A DNA stretch of 64,000 nt, taken from NCBI GenBank assembly GCA_963799455.1, contig CAWCXF010000006.1, positions 248,001-312,000 on the forward strand, given 5' to 3'. The notes under the pieces were generated by a model. That model worked only from the letters and a program-made list of their open reading frames with translations, did no database searches and was not told the DNA's origin. The DNA is from CAWCXF01 sp963799455 (GTDB lineage: Bacteria; Pseudomonadota; Alphaproteobacteria; Rhodobacterales; Rhodobacteraceae). Made by a program: the position numbers and the translations under genes. This document shows, piece by piece, positions 1 to 8,275 of this stretch; position 1 is the stretch's first letter, and each line of letters opens with the position of its first letter.

Positions 1-626
1 TCGGGCGAGCGGTCGAGGTCGCGCACCGCGTCCATCACGCGCTCGGCCGCCTGCGCGTAGGCCGCGCGCGCCGAGAGCCCCGAGCCCGCCCAGACCGGCG
101 AGACCACCGTGACCTCGCCCCTCACGCCGTCGAGCACGGCCACGACGGTCGGGCGCATCAGCACCGCGTCGGGCAGGCCCACGGGATCGGGGTTGCGCTC
201 GCCCAGCCGCTCGACCAGCCGCACCATGTCGTAGCCGAGATAGCCGAAGAGCCCGGCCGAGGCGGCGGGAAGGCCCTCGGGCAGCGCGATCCGGCTCTGC
301 GCGATCAGCGCGCGCAAGCTGTCGAGCGCGGGGCGCTCGTCCTCCTCCCAGGCGCCCGCGTCGAAGCGCGCGTGGCGGTTGAGGCTCGCGCGCCCCTCGC
401 GGCAGCGCCAGATCAGGTCGGGCTTGAGCCCGACGATCGAGTAGCGCCCGCGGACCTCGCCGCCGGTGACGCTCTCGAGCACGAAGCCGCCCGGTCGCGC
501 CGCGCCGAGCTTGAGCGCGAGCGACACCGGCGTGTCGAGGTCGGCCGCGAGCCGCTCGTGGACCACCTGGCCGCGCCCGGCCTCGTGCGCCGCCTCGAAG
601 GCTCTGAGGTCGGGCGCGAGCGCCAC
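1..626 (-). CDS. trpE: anthranilate synthase component I, N-terminal part (cut by window edge)
   Basis: First enzyme of tryptophan synthesis: with its glutaminase partner it turns chorismate into anthranilate. About 208 N-terminal residues are visible and the C-terminal chorismate-binding half lies beyond base 1. Reading from the GTG at 626 gives MALAPDLRAF, then the family N-terminal motifs GRYSIVGLKPDLIWRC and LFGYLGYDMVRLVE. The GTG follows one base after the stop of the upstream isomerase gene, so the two are surely co-transcribed; this pairing is usual in Rhodobacterales. The start is chosen because the reading frame fits the family from there and no ATG lies nearby. The identification is firm although the catalytic half is absent. 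Confidence 0.93.
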   Translation of the reverse strand, partial: MALAPDLRAFEAAHEAGRGQVVHERLAADLDTPVSLALKLGAARPGGFVLESVTGGEVRGRYSIVGLKPDLIWRCREGRASLNRHARFDAGAWEEDERPALDSLRALIAQSRIALPEGLPAASAGLFGYLGYDMVRLVERLGERNPDPVGLPDAVLMRPTVVAVLDGVRGEVTVVSPVWAGSGLSARAAYAQAAERVMDAVRDLDRSP

Positions 627-627
627 G

Positions 628-2472
628 CTACTGGAACCGCGCGAGGGTCGCGGCCAGCGCCGACTGGTTGAGCGTGATCCCCTCCTCGGCCTGGAGCGCG
701 CGCACGTAGGAGCCCAGCACGTCCTCGGCGATCCCCTGCGAGGCCTGCGCCTCGAGCGCCGCCAGGACGAGGGCGTTGCGCGGCCCCTCGGGGTCGGGCG
801 GGGCGATCGCATCGACGCGCAGCAGCGCCACCGGGTCGCCCTCGACGATCGCCGTGGCGCCGGGCTTCGTCTCGAAGGCGGCCTCGACGAGCCCGTCGGG
901 AGCGCCTTCGACGGCCGCGTCGCGCGCGAGGCCCTCCTCGGCGCGGACCGTGACGCCCTCGCCGGCGATGTCCTCGCGGGCCGCGAACCGCTCGCGCAGC
1001 CCCTCGGCGATGCCGGCCAGCCGCTCGCGCAGGGCGGCGGCGCGCCAGGCGGCCTCGGCCCGCTCGCGCACCTCGTCGAGCGCCGGCACGCGCGGCGGGA
1101 TGACCTCGTCGAGCCTGAGCGCGAAGAGCCCGCCGCCGTCGAGCGAGGCGATCTCGGGGAAGTCGCCCTCGGCCGCGGCCTCGGCCGCCTCGCGGAAGGC
1201 GGGGTCGGCGGCGAGGCCCTCCTGCGAGCCCGGCGTCAGGCGCAGCGTGCCCAGCTCCGCGCCGGTCTCGGAGGCGACCTCCTCCAGCGTGGCGCCGCCG
1301 GCGAGCAGGTCGTCGAGCTCGCTCGCGCGGTCGTCCACGGCGCGGCGCGCGGCGTCGAGCGCGGCCTCGCGGCGAAGCTCCTCCTCGACCGCCTCGAAGG
1401 GGGTCTCGGACGCCGCGAGGATGGCGTTCACGCGCAACAGCGCCGGGCCGAGCACGGTGGGCACCGGACCGGCCACGCCCGGCTCGGCGAGCGCGAACGC
1501 CGCCTCGGCCGCGTCGCCGAGCTCGCCCCGCGAGACGTCGCCGAGATCGACGTCGGCGAGGTCGAGCCCGCGCGCCTCGACCTCGGCGTCGAAGTCGGAG
1601 GCCCCCGACGCGATGCGGTCGGCCGCGGCCTGCGCCTCCTCCTCGGTGGTGAAGGTCAGCCGCTCCACGAGCCGGCGCTCGGGGCGCACGTAGTCCTCGA
1701 TGCGCTGGTCGTAGAGCGCGCGCACGGCCTCGGGCGCGACCTCCACCTCCTCCGCCATCGCCTCGGGGCGCAGCGCGAGGGTGGTGATCGCGCGCGTCTC
1801 GGGGACGGTGAACGCCGCGCCGTTCTCCTCGAACCAGGAGGCCAGCTCCTCGGGCGAGGGGTCGGGGACGGGGGCGTCGAGCGCGGCCTCGTCGAGCGCG
1901 GCCCAGCTCACGTCGCGGGTCTCGCCGACATAGGTGAGCACGGCGTCCGAGAAGGTCTCGGGCGCCTCGACGCCGCCCGCGACCGCGGCGACGAGCGCCC
2001 GGCGCGCGGCCTCGTCGCGCAGGTCGGCCTCGAACTCGGCCTCGCCGACGCCCGCGCGCTCGAGCGCGAAGCGGTAGCCCTCGACGTCGAAGGCCCCGTC
2101 CGCGCCCTCGAAGCCGGGCAGCGCGAGGAGCGCGTCGCGCACCCGCTCGTCGCCCACCGACAGCCCCAGCGCGCGCGCCTCGCCGTCGATCGCGGCCTGC
2201 GACAGGAGCCGCCCCAGCACCGCCTGATCGCGCCCCGCGTCGCGCATCTCGGCCATGGTGACGGGCGCGCCGGTGGATTGCTGGAGCTGGCGCAGCTCGG
2301 CCTGGAGCGCCCGGCCGTAGGCCTGGGCCGTGATCTCGCGCTCGCCCACCGAGGCGACGGTGCGCACGCCGCCGCCGAAGTTGTCGGTGCCGAAGCCGAT
2401 CAGGCCGACGACCAGCAGGCCGAGCAGCACCAGCCCGACGATCCGCGCGCCCTTGCTCTTCGCCTTCGCCAT
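628..2472 (-). CDS. SurA/PpiD-like peptidylprolyl isomerase, membrane-anchored
   Basis: Predicted folding factor that works on proteins emerging into the periplasm. The 614-residue protein starts with a basic stretch (MAKAKSKGAR) and one membrane helix at about residues 11-27, followed by a SurA-N type chaperone region and a parvulin-like domain in the middle (about residues 215-350, around YDQRIEDYVRPERRLV). This layout and length match PpiD-type proteins of alphaproteobacteria. The parvulin part is divergent, so isomerase activity is uncertain and the role may be mainly as a chaperone. It lies directly upstream of trpE, one base apart, as in related genomes. Confidence 0.85.
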   Translation of the reverse strand: MAKAKSKGARIVGLVLLGLLVVGLIGFGTDNFGGGVRTVASVGEREITAQAYGRALQAELRQLQQSTGAPVTMAEMRDAGRDQAVLGRLLSQAAIDGEARALGLSVGDERVRDALLALPGFEGADGAFDVEGYRFALERAGVGEAEFEADLRDEAARRALVAAVAGGVEAPETFSDAVLTYVGETRDVSWAALDEAALDAPVPDPSPEELASWFEENGAAFTVPETRAITTLALRPEAMAEEVEVAPEAVRALYDQRIEDYVRPERRLVERLTFTTEEEAQAAADRIASGASDFDAEVEARGLDLADVDLGDVSRGELGDAAEAAFALAEPGVAGPVPTVLGPALLRVNAILAASETPFEAVEEELRREAALDAARRAVDDRASELDDLLAGGATLEEVASETGAELGTLRLTPGSQEGLAADPAFREAAEAAAEGDFPEIASLDGGGLFALRLDEVIPPRVPALDEVRERAEAAWRAAALRERLAGIAEGLRERFAAREDIAGEGVTVRAEEGLARDAAVEGAPDGLVEAAFETKPGATAIVEGDPVALLRVDAIAPPDPEGPRNALVLAALEAQASQGIAEDVLGSYVRALQAEEGITLNQSALAATLARFQ

Positions 2473-2516
2473 GGCGGCCTCCCCCCGTTCGGTCGCGCAG
2501 GGTTAGCCCCGGCCCC

Positions 2517-3704
2517 TCAGCCCTTCAACCCCGAGGCGGTCACGGTCTCGAGCCGCCGGGCGAGCCGCCCGATGCCGGCCGCGTCGAGGTTGGCGTAGGC
2601 CACCCGCAGGTGCCGCTCTCCCTCGCCTTGGGGCGCGAACATGGTGCCCGGGAGCGCCAGCACCCTGGCTTCCTCGACCAGCGCCCGGGCGACGCGGTCC
2701 GAGGGCGCCTCGAAGGGGTGGCGCAGGTAGGCGAAGTAGGCGCCCGAGCCCTCGACCGCCCAGCCCGGGAGCCCCGCCACGGCCGCGCGCATCGCCTCGC
2801 CGCGGGCGAGGATCTCGGCGCGCTCGCCCGCGAGCCACCCGGCGAGGTTGCGCATCCCCCACAGCGCGGCGCGCTGGCCGAGCTGCGGCGCGCAGATCGC
2901 CACCGTGTCGAGCACCTTCTCGGCCTCGGCCAGCCGCTCCTCGGCCGCCACCATGGCGCCGACGCGGTGGCCGGTGAGCCGGTAGGCCTTGGAGAAGGAG
3001 TAGAGCTGGATCAGCGTGCCGGGCCAGCCGGCGTCCGCGAAGAGGTCGTGCACCGGGTCGGGCGCCGAGTGGAAGTCGCGGTAGGTCTCGTCCACGACCA
3101 GCGCCACGCCGCGGTCGCGGGCGAGGTCGAAGAAGGCGCGCAGCGTCTCGGCCGGATACTCGACGCCGCCGGGGTTGTTGGGCGTCACCAGCACGATGGC
3201 GCGGGTGCGCCCGTCGATCAGCCGCCCGGCCTCCTCCGGGTCGGGGATCAGGCCCGGACCCGCGCGGAGGGCGCGGGCCTCGACGCCGGTCTGGTCGAGC
3301 CACATCTTGTGGTTGAAGTACCACGGCACCGGCAGGATCGCGTTGTCGCCGGGGCCCGCGAGCGTCGCCATCGCGGTGGTGAAGGCCTGGTTGCAGCCCG
3401 AGGTGATGGCGACCTGCGAGGGCGCCACGTCCGCGCCGTAGATCTCCGACCAGCGCGCGGCGATCTCGGCGCGCAGCGCGGGCAGGCCGAGGACCGGGCC
3501 GTAGAGGTGCGAGGCGGGCTCGGCCTCCACCAGCCGCGCCATCTCGGCGCGCAGGGGGCCGGGCGGCGGATCGACCGGGGCGGCTTGGCTGACGTTCATC
3601 AGCGGCAGGTTGGGGGCGAAGGCGAGGCCCTCCACCCAGCGCCGCGCCTCCATCACGGGCGGCATCGCGGTGCGCGCGAGCGCGGGGTTGAGCGGCAGGC
3701 CCAC
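2517..3704 (-). CDS. class I/II PLP-dependent aminotransferase
   Basis: A 395-residue fold-type I aminotransferase of the aspartate aminotransferase superfamily. Visible landmarks are PNNPGG at about residues 175-180, the cofactor-ring aspartate in DETYRD (D205), the PLP-binding lysine in YSFSKAYRLTGHRVG (K239) and a substrate-carboxylate arginine region near the C-terminus (LRVAY). Substrate is not decided by sequence. The annotated start is a GTG that directly follows the TGA of the phosphoribosyltransferase gene; an internal ATG at codon 14 (MPPVMEARRW) is a possible alternative. The tight spacing puts it in one transcript with gpt and the LysE gene. Confidence 0.88.
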   Translation of the reverse strand: MGLPLNPALARTAMPPVMEARRWVEGLAFAPNLPLMNVSQAAPVDPPPGPLRAEMARLVEAEPASHLYGPVLGLPALRAEIAARWSEIYGADVAPSQVAITSGCNQAFTTAMATLAGPGDNAILPVPWYFNHKMWLDQTGVEARALRAGPGLIPDPEEAGRLIDGRTRAIVLVTPNNPGGVEYPAETLRAFFDLARDRGVALVVDETYRDFHSAPDPVHDLFADAGWPGTLIQLYSFSKAYRLTGHRVGAMVAAEERLAEAEKVLDTVAICAPQLGQRAALWGMRNLAGWLAGERAEILARGEAMRAAVAGLPGWAVEGSGAYFAYLRHPFEAPSDRVARALVEEARVLALPGTMFAPQGEGERHLRVAYANLDAAGIGRLARRLETVTASGLKG

Positions 3705-4223
3705 TCAGGCGTCCGTGCCGCGATAGGGCTGGACGTATTGCAGCGCCATGTCCCAGGGGAAGAAGATCCAGGTGTCCTGGCTGACCTCGGTGACGTAGCT
3801 GTCCACCTGCGCCTTGCCCTTGGGCTTGGCGTAGACAGCGGCGAAGTGGGCGCGCGGGTAGGCGGCGCGCACCAGCTCCAGGGTCTTTCCGGTGTCCACG
3901 AGGTCGTCCACGATCAGCACGCCCGCGCCGTCGCCCATGAGCGTGGCGTCCGGCGCCTTGAGCACCTGGGCGGAGGCCTGGGACTGGTGAGCGTAGGACT
4001 TGACGGAGATGGTGTCCACGACGCGGATGTCGAGCTCGCGCGCGACGATCATCGCGGGCGCCATGCCGCCGCGGGTGATCGCCACCACCGCGCGCCACGC
4101 GCCCCCGTCCGGCCCCTGGCCGTCGAGCCGCCAGGCGAGCGCGCGGGCGTCGCGGTGGATCTGGTCCCAGGAGACGTGGAAGCCCTTCTCGTGGGGCAGG
4201 CGGCCGTCGTCGCGCGAGACCAT
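3705..4223 (-). CDS. gpt: xanthine phosphoribosyltransferase
   Basis: Purine salvage enzyme that joins xanthine or guanine to PRPP to give XMP or GMP, in the cytoplasm. It is 172 residues long, the normal size. The PRPP-binding loop VLIVDDLVDTGKTLE sits at residues 102-116, and the flanking segments VAITRGGMAP and the C-terminal WIFFPWDM are typical of the xanthine/guanine group rather than of hypoxanthine enzymes. The ATG at 4223 lies three bases after the stop of the LysE gene, and its TGA abuts the GTG of the aminotransferase gene, so all three appear to form one operon. Confidence 0.93.
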   Translation of the reverse strand: MVSRDDGRLPHEKGFHVSWDQIHRDARALAWRLDGQGPDGGAWRAVVAITRGGMAPAMIVARELDIRVVDTISVKSYAHQSQASAQVLKAPDATLMGDGAGVLIVDDLVDTGKTLELVRAAYPRAHFAAVYAKPKGKAQVDSYVTEVSQDTWIFFPWDMALQYVQPYRGTDA

Positions 4224-4226
4224 GCG

Positions 4227-4841
4227 TCAGCGCGCCGCGATCAGCGCGCCGAAGGCCGCGAGCAGCCCCCCGAACGCCCGGTCGAGCGCCGCCTTCCAGC
4301 GCGCGTAGGCCCCGCGCGCCCGCGGCGTCGAGAAGAGCCCCGCGACGGCGCAGTACCACGCCGTCTCGACGACGAAGATGTTGACGAGCAGCAAGGCCTT
4401 GCCCAACGCGGTCGCGTCGGCCGGCACGATGCCCACGAAGACGGCGCCGAAGAAGATGCTGACCTTGGGGTTGGCGAGCTGCACCAGCAGGCCGCGGCGC
4501 GCGGCCGAGAGCGACCCGCGCGGGGCGGCGCCGGGGGCGATCTCGGGCAGCGGATCGCCCGCGTGGCGCCAGAGCCGCCAGGCGATCCAGACGAGGTAGG
4601 CGCCGCCCGCCAGCTTGAGCGCCACGAGGAGCCAAGGCGCCGCCTCGAAGAGCAGCGTCAGCCCGAGGAGCGCGGCGGCCGCCCACATCGCGGCGCCGAG
4701 CCCGAAGCCCGCCGCGAGCGCCAGCGCCGGGCGCGCGCCCTCGGAGGTGGCGGTCCGCACGCTCAGGACGAAGGAGGGGCCGGGGCTCATCGCGGCCACC
4801 AGATGCGCGAGCGCCACCGTGGCGAAGGCGAGCGGCGTCAC
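4227..4841 (-). CDS. LysE/RhtB-family amino-acid exporter
   Basis: Inner-membrane efflux protein of the LysE superfamily, which exports amino acids or related small metabolites. The sequence shows the N-terminal family signature AHLVAAMSPGPSFVLSVRTA, the central segment QLANPKVSIFFGAVF and five to six hydrophobic helices in 204 residues, the usual size. The frame stays open well upstream, but family alignment starts at the GTG at 4841 (V-T-P-L-A-F), which I take as the start. The substrate cannot be told. About 200 bases without a gene separate it from fabI. Confidence 0.85.
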   Translation of the reverse strand: MTPLAFATVALAHLVAAMSPGPSFVLSVRTATSEGARPALALAAGFGLGAAMWAAAALLGLTLLFEAAPWLLVALKLAGGAYLVWIAWRLWRHAGDPLPEIAPGAAPRGSLSAARRGLLVQLANPKVSIFFGAVFVGIVPADATALGKALLLVNIFVVETAWYCAVAGLFSTPRARGAYARWKAALDRAFGGLLAAFGALIAAR

Positions 4842-5049
4842 CTCGGCGCCCCACGAGGCGGACGAGGCGGCGCCTCGCCGACCCCGGCCGCGATCCGGTC
4901 GGGCGCGCACGCGGCCCCCATCGCCCCCCCTGTCGCCCCCCCCGTCAGCCACCCCGCGGCGCGCCGACGCGGCGTCCGGCCTGCGCCGGGGCCGCTCGCA
5001 GGCGCCCGGACCGGGCGCTCGAAGGCGGGGAGGGACGGGGCCCGCACGC

Positions 5050-5853
5050 TCATGCCTTGGCGATGTCGGGCGCATCGACCGCCTTCATGCCGACGACGTG
5101 GTAGCCCGCGTCCACATGCAGGATCTCGCCCGTCACCGCCGAGCCGAGGTCGGACAGCAGATAGAGCGCCGACTTGCCGACCTCGTCCTGCGTCACGGTG
5201 CGCCTGAGCGGCGCGTTCAGCTCGTTCCAGCGCATGATGTAGCGGAAGTCGCCGATGCCCGACGCCGCGAGCGTCTTGATGGTGCCCGCGCTGATCGCGT
5301 TGACGCGGATGCCGTCGCGGCCGAGATCCTCGGCGAGGTAGCGCACCGAGGCCTCCAGCGCGGCCTTGGCGACGCCCATGACGTTGTAGTGCGGCATCAC
5401 CTTCTCGGCGCCGTAGTAGGTCAGCGTCAGGCACGATCCGCCCTCGGGCATCAGCGCGGCGGCGCGCTTGCACACGGCGGTGAAGGAGTAGACCGACACG
5501 TCCATCGACATGCGGAAGTTCTGGGGGCTCGTGTCCACGTAGCGCCCGCGCAGCTCGTTCTTGTCCGAGAACCCGATGGCGTGGACCACGAAGTCGAGCG
5601 AGCCCCACTCCTCCCTCAGCCGCCCGAACAGCGCATCGAGCGAGGCCGGGTCGGCCACGTCGCAGTAGATCGGCAGCGCGCCGAGGCTCTCGGCCAGCGG
5701 CAGCACGCGCTTCTCCAGCGCGCCGCCCTGGTGCGAGATGGCGAGCTTGGCCCCCTGGCCGTGCAGCGCGCGCGCGATCCCCCAGGCGATGGACTTGTCG
5801 TTGGCCAGCCCCATGACGAGGCCCCGCCTGCCGTCCATCAAGCCGTTTGACAC
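5050..5853 (-). CDS. fabI: enoyl-[acyl-carrier-protein] reductase (NADH)
   Basis: Catalyses the last reduction of each fatty-acid elongation cycle. The 267-residue short-chain dehydrogenase has the FabI form of the nucleotide motif (GLVMGLANDKSIAWGIA) and the catalytic Tyr-6x-Lys pair in HYNVMGVAKAALE, preceded by the second conserved tyrosine of YYGAEKVMP. TIKTLAASGI near residue 200 is the flexible substrate loop. The GTG start at 5853 (MSNGLMDGRRG) matches the family N-terminus better than the ATG five codons later; the open frame continues upstream without homology. It is divergent from pdxH, with about 97 bases between the starts that must hold both promoters. Confidence 0.95.
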   Translation of the reverse strand: MSNGLMDGRRGLVMGLANDKSIAWGIARALHGQGAKLAISHQGGALEKRVLPLAESLGALPIYCDVADPASLDALFGRLREEWGSLDFVVHAIGFSDKNELRGRYVDTSPQNFRMSMDVSVYSFTAVCKRAAALMPEGGSCLTLTYYGAEKVMPHYNVMGVAKAALEASVRYLAEDLGRDGIRVNAISAGTIKTLAASGIGDFRYIMRWNELNAPLRRTVTQDEVGKSALYLLSDLGSAVTGEILHVDAGYHVVGMKAVDAPDIAKA

Positions 5854-5950
5854 GCCGCGCGCTCCCCGCCACATCGAAGGCTGGCCGGGGTCTAGGCGAT
5901 CGGCCCAGACGCCACAAGCGGGCGGCCCGGGCCGCGCGAGGGGGAGGCCG

Positions 5951-6583
5951 ATGCGCATGGGGGCAGCGACGCGGGACGCCGGCGACCGCTCGGGGATCTT
6001 CGCCGGCGCGGATCCGCTGGCGATCCTGCGAGCGTGGCTCGCCGAGGCCGAACGCTCGGAGATCAACGACCCCGGCGCCATGGCGCTCGCCACGGCGGAC
6101 GCGGACGGCCTGCCCAACGTGCGCATCGTGCTGCTCAAGGAGGTCGCCGAGGACGGGCTGGTGTTCTACTCGAACTACGAGAGCGACAAGGGGCGCGAGC
6201 TGGCAACCAACCCGCGCGCGGCGCTGGCGCTCCACTGGAAGGGCCTGCGCCGGCAGGTGCGGGCGCGCGGAGCGGTGGAGCGCGAGGCCGGCGCGCGCGC
6301 CGACGCCTACTTCGCCTCGCGCGGCCCGGGCAGCCGGATCGGCGCCTGGGCGTCGCGCCAGTCGCGGCCGCTCGCGGACCGCGCCGAGCTCGAGCGCGCC
6401 GCGGCGCGCGTGCGCGCCGAGCGGGGCGGGTCGCCGCCGCGGCCGCCCTTCTGGGGCGGGTTCCGCCTCGTCCCCGCGACGATGGAGTTCTGGGCCGACG
6501 GCGCCGACCGCCTGCACGACCGGTTCCGCTGGAGCCGAACGGCGACCGGCGAGCCGTGGGCGGTGACCCGCCTGAATCCTTAA
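5951..6583 (+). CDS. pdxH: pyridoxamine 5'-phosphate oxidase
   Basis: FMN enzyme that oxidises pyridoxine or pyridoxamine phosphate to pyridoxal 5'-phosphate, the cofactor used for example by the aminotransferase at 2.5 kb. The 210-residue product contains the FMN/substrate segments NVRIVLLKE, VFYSNYESDKGREL, FASRGPGSRIGAWASRQS and EFW, and ends in the family's invariant RLNP. A purine-rich ribosome site (GGGGAGG) lies a few bases before the ATG at 5951; a second ATG two codons later is also possible. It is divergent from fabI and is followed by an AT-richer gap before the cold-shock gene. Confidence 0.95.
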   Translation: MRMGAATRDAGDRSGIFAGADPLAILRAWLAEAERSEINDPGAMALATADADGLPNVRIVLLKEVAEDGLVFYSNYESDKGRELATNPRAALALHWKGLRRQVRARGAVEREAGARADAYFASRGPGSRIGAWASRQSRPLADRAELERAAARVRAERGGSPPRPPFWGGFRLVPATMEFWADGADRLHDRFRWSRTATGEPWAVTRLNP

Positions 6584-6717
6584 CGAAATGTTACCGGCGG
6601 AAACATGCCGACACTGCGACACAAAGTCGTTCCTCTTTATCTTTTGCCGTGCGAGGGCTTGATCGAGTTCTGACTTGGACCAAGAGTTGTCTCGACGTTT
6701 TGGAGGGGAGCGAAACC
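6584..6717 (+). promoter_or_regulatory. AT-richer leader/promoter region of the cold-shock gene
   Basis: These 134 bases between pdxH and the cold-shock gene are clearly less GC-rich than anything around them. That fits a promoter and a cold-shock-type 5' leader. A strong ribosome site, GGAGGGGAG, ends seven bases before the GTG at 6718. I could not place -35/-10 boxes with confidence. Confidence 0.4.
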
Positions 6718-7353
6718 GTGGATCAGCAGGTGAGCGAAAAGCCGGTCGTGTCGCGTCCGGAGCGCGATTTGCAAGAGCGACGCGATGGGGGCGAGGAGCT
6801 GTCGGGCAAGGAGCTGTCGGGCAAGGAGCTGTCGGGCAAGGAGCTGTCGGGCGAGGATTTGTCGGGAGAGGAGCTCTCCGGCAGCGTCAAGTGGTTCGAC
6901 CCGATCAAGGGCTTCGGCTTCGTCGTCCCCGACGGGGGCGGGCCGGACGTGCTGCTCCACGCCAACGTGCTGCGCAATTTCGGCCAGGGCTCGGTGGCCG
7001 ATGGCGCCTCCATCCGGCTGCGGATCCAGGTCACCTCGCGCGGCCGTCAGGCGACCGAGGTGCTCGAGATCGCGCCTCCCCCGGAGCAGGACGGGGGCGA
7101 TCAGCACCCCGACCTCGAATCGCTCCCCATCGAGCCCGCGCGGGTGAAGTGGTTCGACAAGGGCAAGGGGTTCGGCTTCGTCAACGTGTTCGGCCGGGGC
7201 GGCGACGTCTTCGTCCATGCCGAGGTGCTGCGGCGCTCGGGCTTCTCGGAGCTGCTGACGGGGGAGGCGGTGGGCCTGCGCGCGGTCGAGGGCAAGCGCG
7301 GCCGCATGGCCGTGCAGATCGCCGCCTGGGACGCGGCGCTGGTCGGAGAGTGA
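6718..7353 (+). CDS. two-domain cold-shock protein with pentapeptide-repeat linker
   Basis: Nucleic-acid-binding protein with two CspA-type domains (about residues 56-118 and 142-205), each carrying the RNP1 motif KGFGFV and a VKWFD start. Double-domain Csp proteins are common in alphaproteobacteria and act as RNA chaperones or antiterminators. The 55-residue N-terminus is unusual: after an acidic lead it consists of six tandem pentapeptides (EELSG, KELSG x3, EDLSG, EELSG). Translation starts at GTG 6718, seven bases after GGAGGGGAG. The stop codon overlaps the GTG of the DUF192 gene (GTGA), so the two genes are translationally coupled. Confidence 0.9.
   Translation: MDQQVSEKPVVSRPERDLQERRDGGEELSGKELSGKELSGKELSGEDLSGEELSGSVKWFDPIKGFGFVVPDGGGPDVLLHANVLRNFGQGSVADGASIRLRIQVTSRGRQATEVLEIAPPPEQDGGDQHPDLESLPIEPARVKWFDKGKGFGFVNVFGRGGDVFVHAEVLRRSGFSELLTGEAVGLRAVEGKRGRMAVQIAAWDAALVGE
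6793..6882 (+). repeat. six in-frame 15-bp repeats coding (E/K)(E/D)LSG
   Basis: Six consecutive 15-base units, the central three being identical at the protein level (KELSG), lie between the N-terminus and the first cold-shock domain. The unit length keeps the frame, so copy number can change without breaking the protein. Confidence 0.9.
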
Positions 7354-7885
7354 GGCCCTCCGGGGCGCTCGGGCCCCGCGCCGGCCTGGCCTCGGCTCGG
7401 GCGCTGATCGGGGCGCTGGCCTCGGTCGCGGCGCTGACGGGGGGGAGGCGTCGGCCGCGCAGGACGCCGCGGCCTGCGAGGAGGGGGCGCTCGAGCTGAG
7501 GGGCGAGTGGGGCCGCGCGCGCCTGCGCGTCGAGGTCGCCGACACGCCCGAGGCTCGCGCGCAGGGCCTGATGTTCGTCGAGGATCTGCCGCGCGGCGAG
7601 GGCATGCTCTTCGCCTACGACGAGCCCGGCCCGGTCGCGTTCTGGATGCGCAACACGCTGATCCCGCTCGACATGCTGTTCATCTCGCCCGAGGGCGTCG
7701 TGACGCGCGTGCACGAGGACGCCGTGCCGGGCGACGAGACCCCGATCCCCGGCGGCGACGACGTGCAGTTCGTGCTCGAGATCAACGGTGGCCTCGCCGA
7801 CGCCTTCGGCATCGCACCCGGCACCGAGATCCGCCACCCCCTGATCGGCGAGGACGCGGCCTGGCCCTGCGAGGCGGACGGCTGA
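7350..7885 (+). CDS. DUF192 family secreted protein, with an apparent one-base frameshift
   Basis: DUF192 proteins are small exported proteins of unknown function. The domain is clear from EDLPRGEGMLF, FWMRNTLIPLDMLFI and the C-terminal INGGLAD. The conserved domain has no good start in its own frame. The frame that opens with the GTG overlapping the cold-shock stop codes a fine signal peptide (ALIGALASVAALTGG) but runs out of frame at a run of seven G at 7439-7445. One more G would join the two into EASAAQDAAACEEG, giving about 178 residues with cleavage near ASA-AQD. I therefore annotate one gene with a missing base, either a sequencing error or a recent mutation. Downstream lies tRNA-Pro. 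Confidence 0.8.
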
Positions 7886-7896
7886 GGCGGGACGCA

Positions 7897-7955
7897 GGGG
7901 CGGGCCGCGCCGCGCCGTGCCATGCGGGGGCGGGCCGCGCCGCGCCGCGCCATGC
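7897..7955. repeat. 30-bp tandem duplication after the DUF192 stop
   Basis: Two near-identical 29-base units (7897-7925 and 7927-7955, starting GGGGCGGGCCGCGCC) begin 12 bases after the DUF192 stop codon and end before tRNA-Pro. They differ at one position. Confidence 0.8.
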
Positions 7956-8001
7956 GCGGCCTTCCCAAGGCGGGCGCGCCGCGCTATGCACCGCCCCGGT
8001 C

Positions 8002-8078
8002 CGGGGCGTGGCGCAGCTTGGCAGCGCGCCTGTTTTGGGTACAGGAGGTCGTGGGTTCGAATCCCGCCGCCCCGACCA
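8002..8078 (+). tRNA. tRNA-Pro (anticodon UGG)
   Basis: A complete 77-base cloverleaf. Acceptor arm CGGGGCG (8002-8008) pairs perfectly with CGCCCCG (8068-8074); discriminator A at 8075 and an encoded CCA at 8076-8078. The anticodon arm CCTGT/ACAGG encloses the loop TTTGGGT with anticodon TGG at 8036-8038, and the T-arm holds GGTTCGAAT. It stands alone between the DUF192 gene and nrdJ. Confidence 0.97.
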
Positions 8079-8275
8079 TCGCCCGCCCGTCCGCAAGCGA
8101 GGCGTCCGCGACGGGAATGAGGGCCGTCGCTCGCCCGCCCGGCGAGGAGGGCCGCCGCGCGATCCAGCCAGGGCGCCCGACAGGGGCGAGGACCGCAGCG
8201 CGCCCCCGCCGCGGAGCAGCCGCCACGGGATGAAGCCGGCTCCCGATCGGTCCGGCGTCCCCGCCCCAGGGCGAT

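Noticed and set aside
2610..5207. Very long open frames opposite to clear genes (here, and for example at 466-2598, 29211-32024, 44621-46318)
   Set aside because: They are antisense or frame shadows of conserved genes in GC-rich DNA, with Arg/Gly/Ala/His-rich composition and no motifs or ribosome sites.
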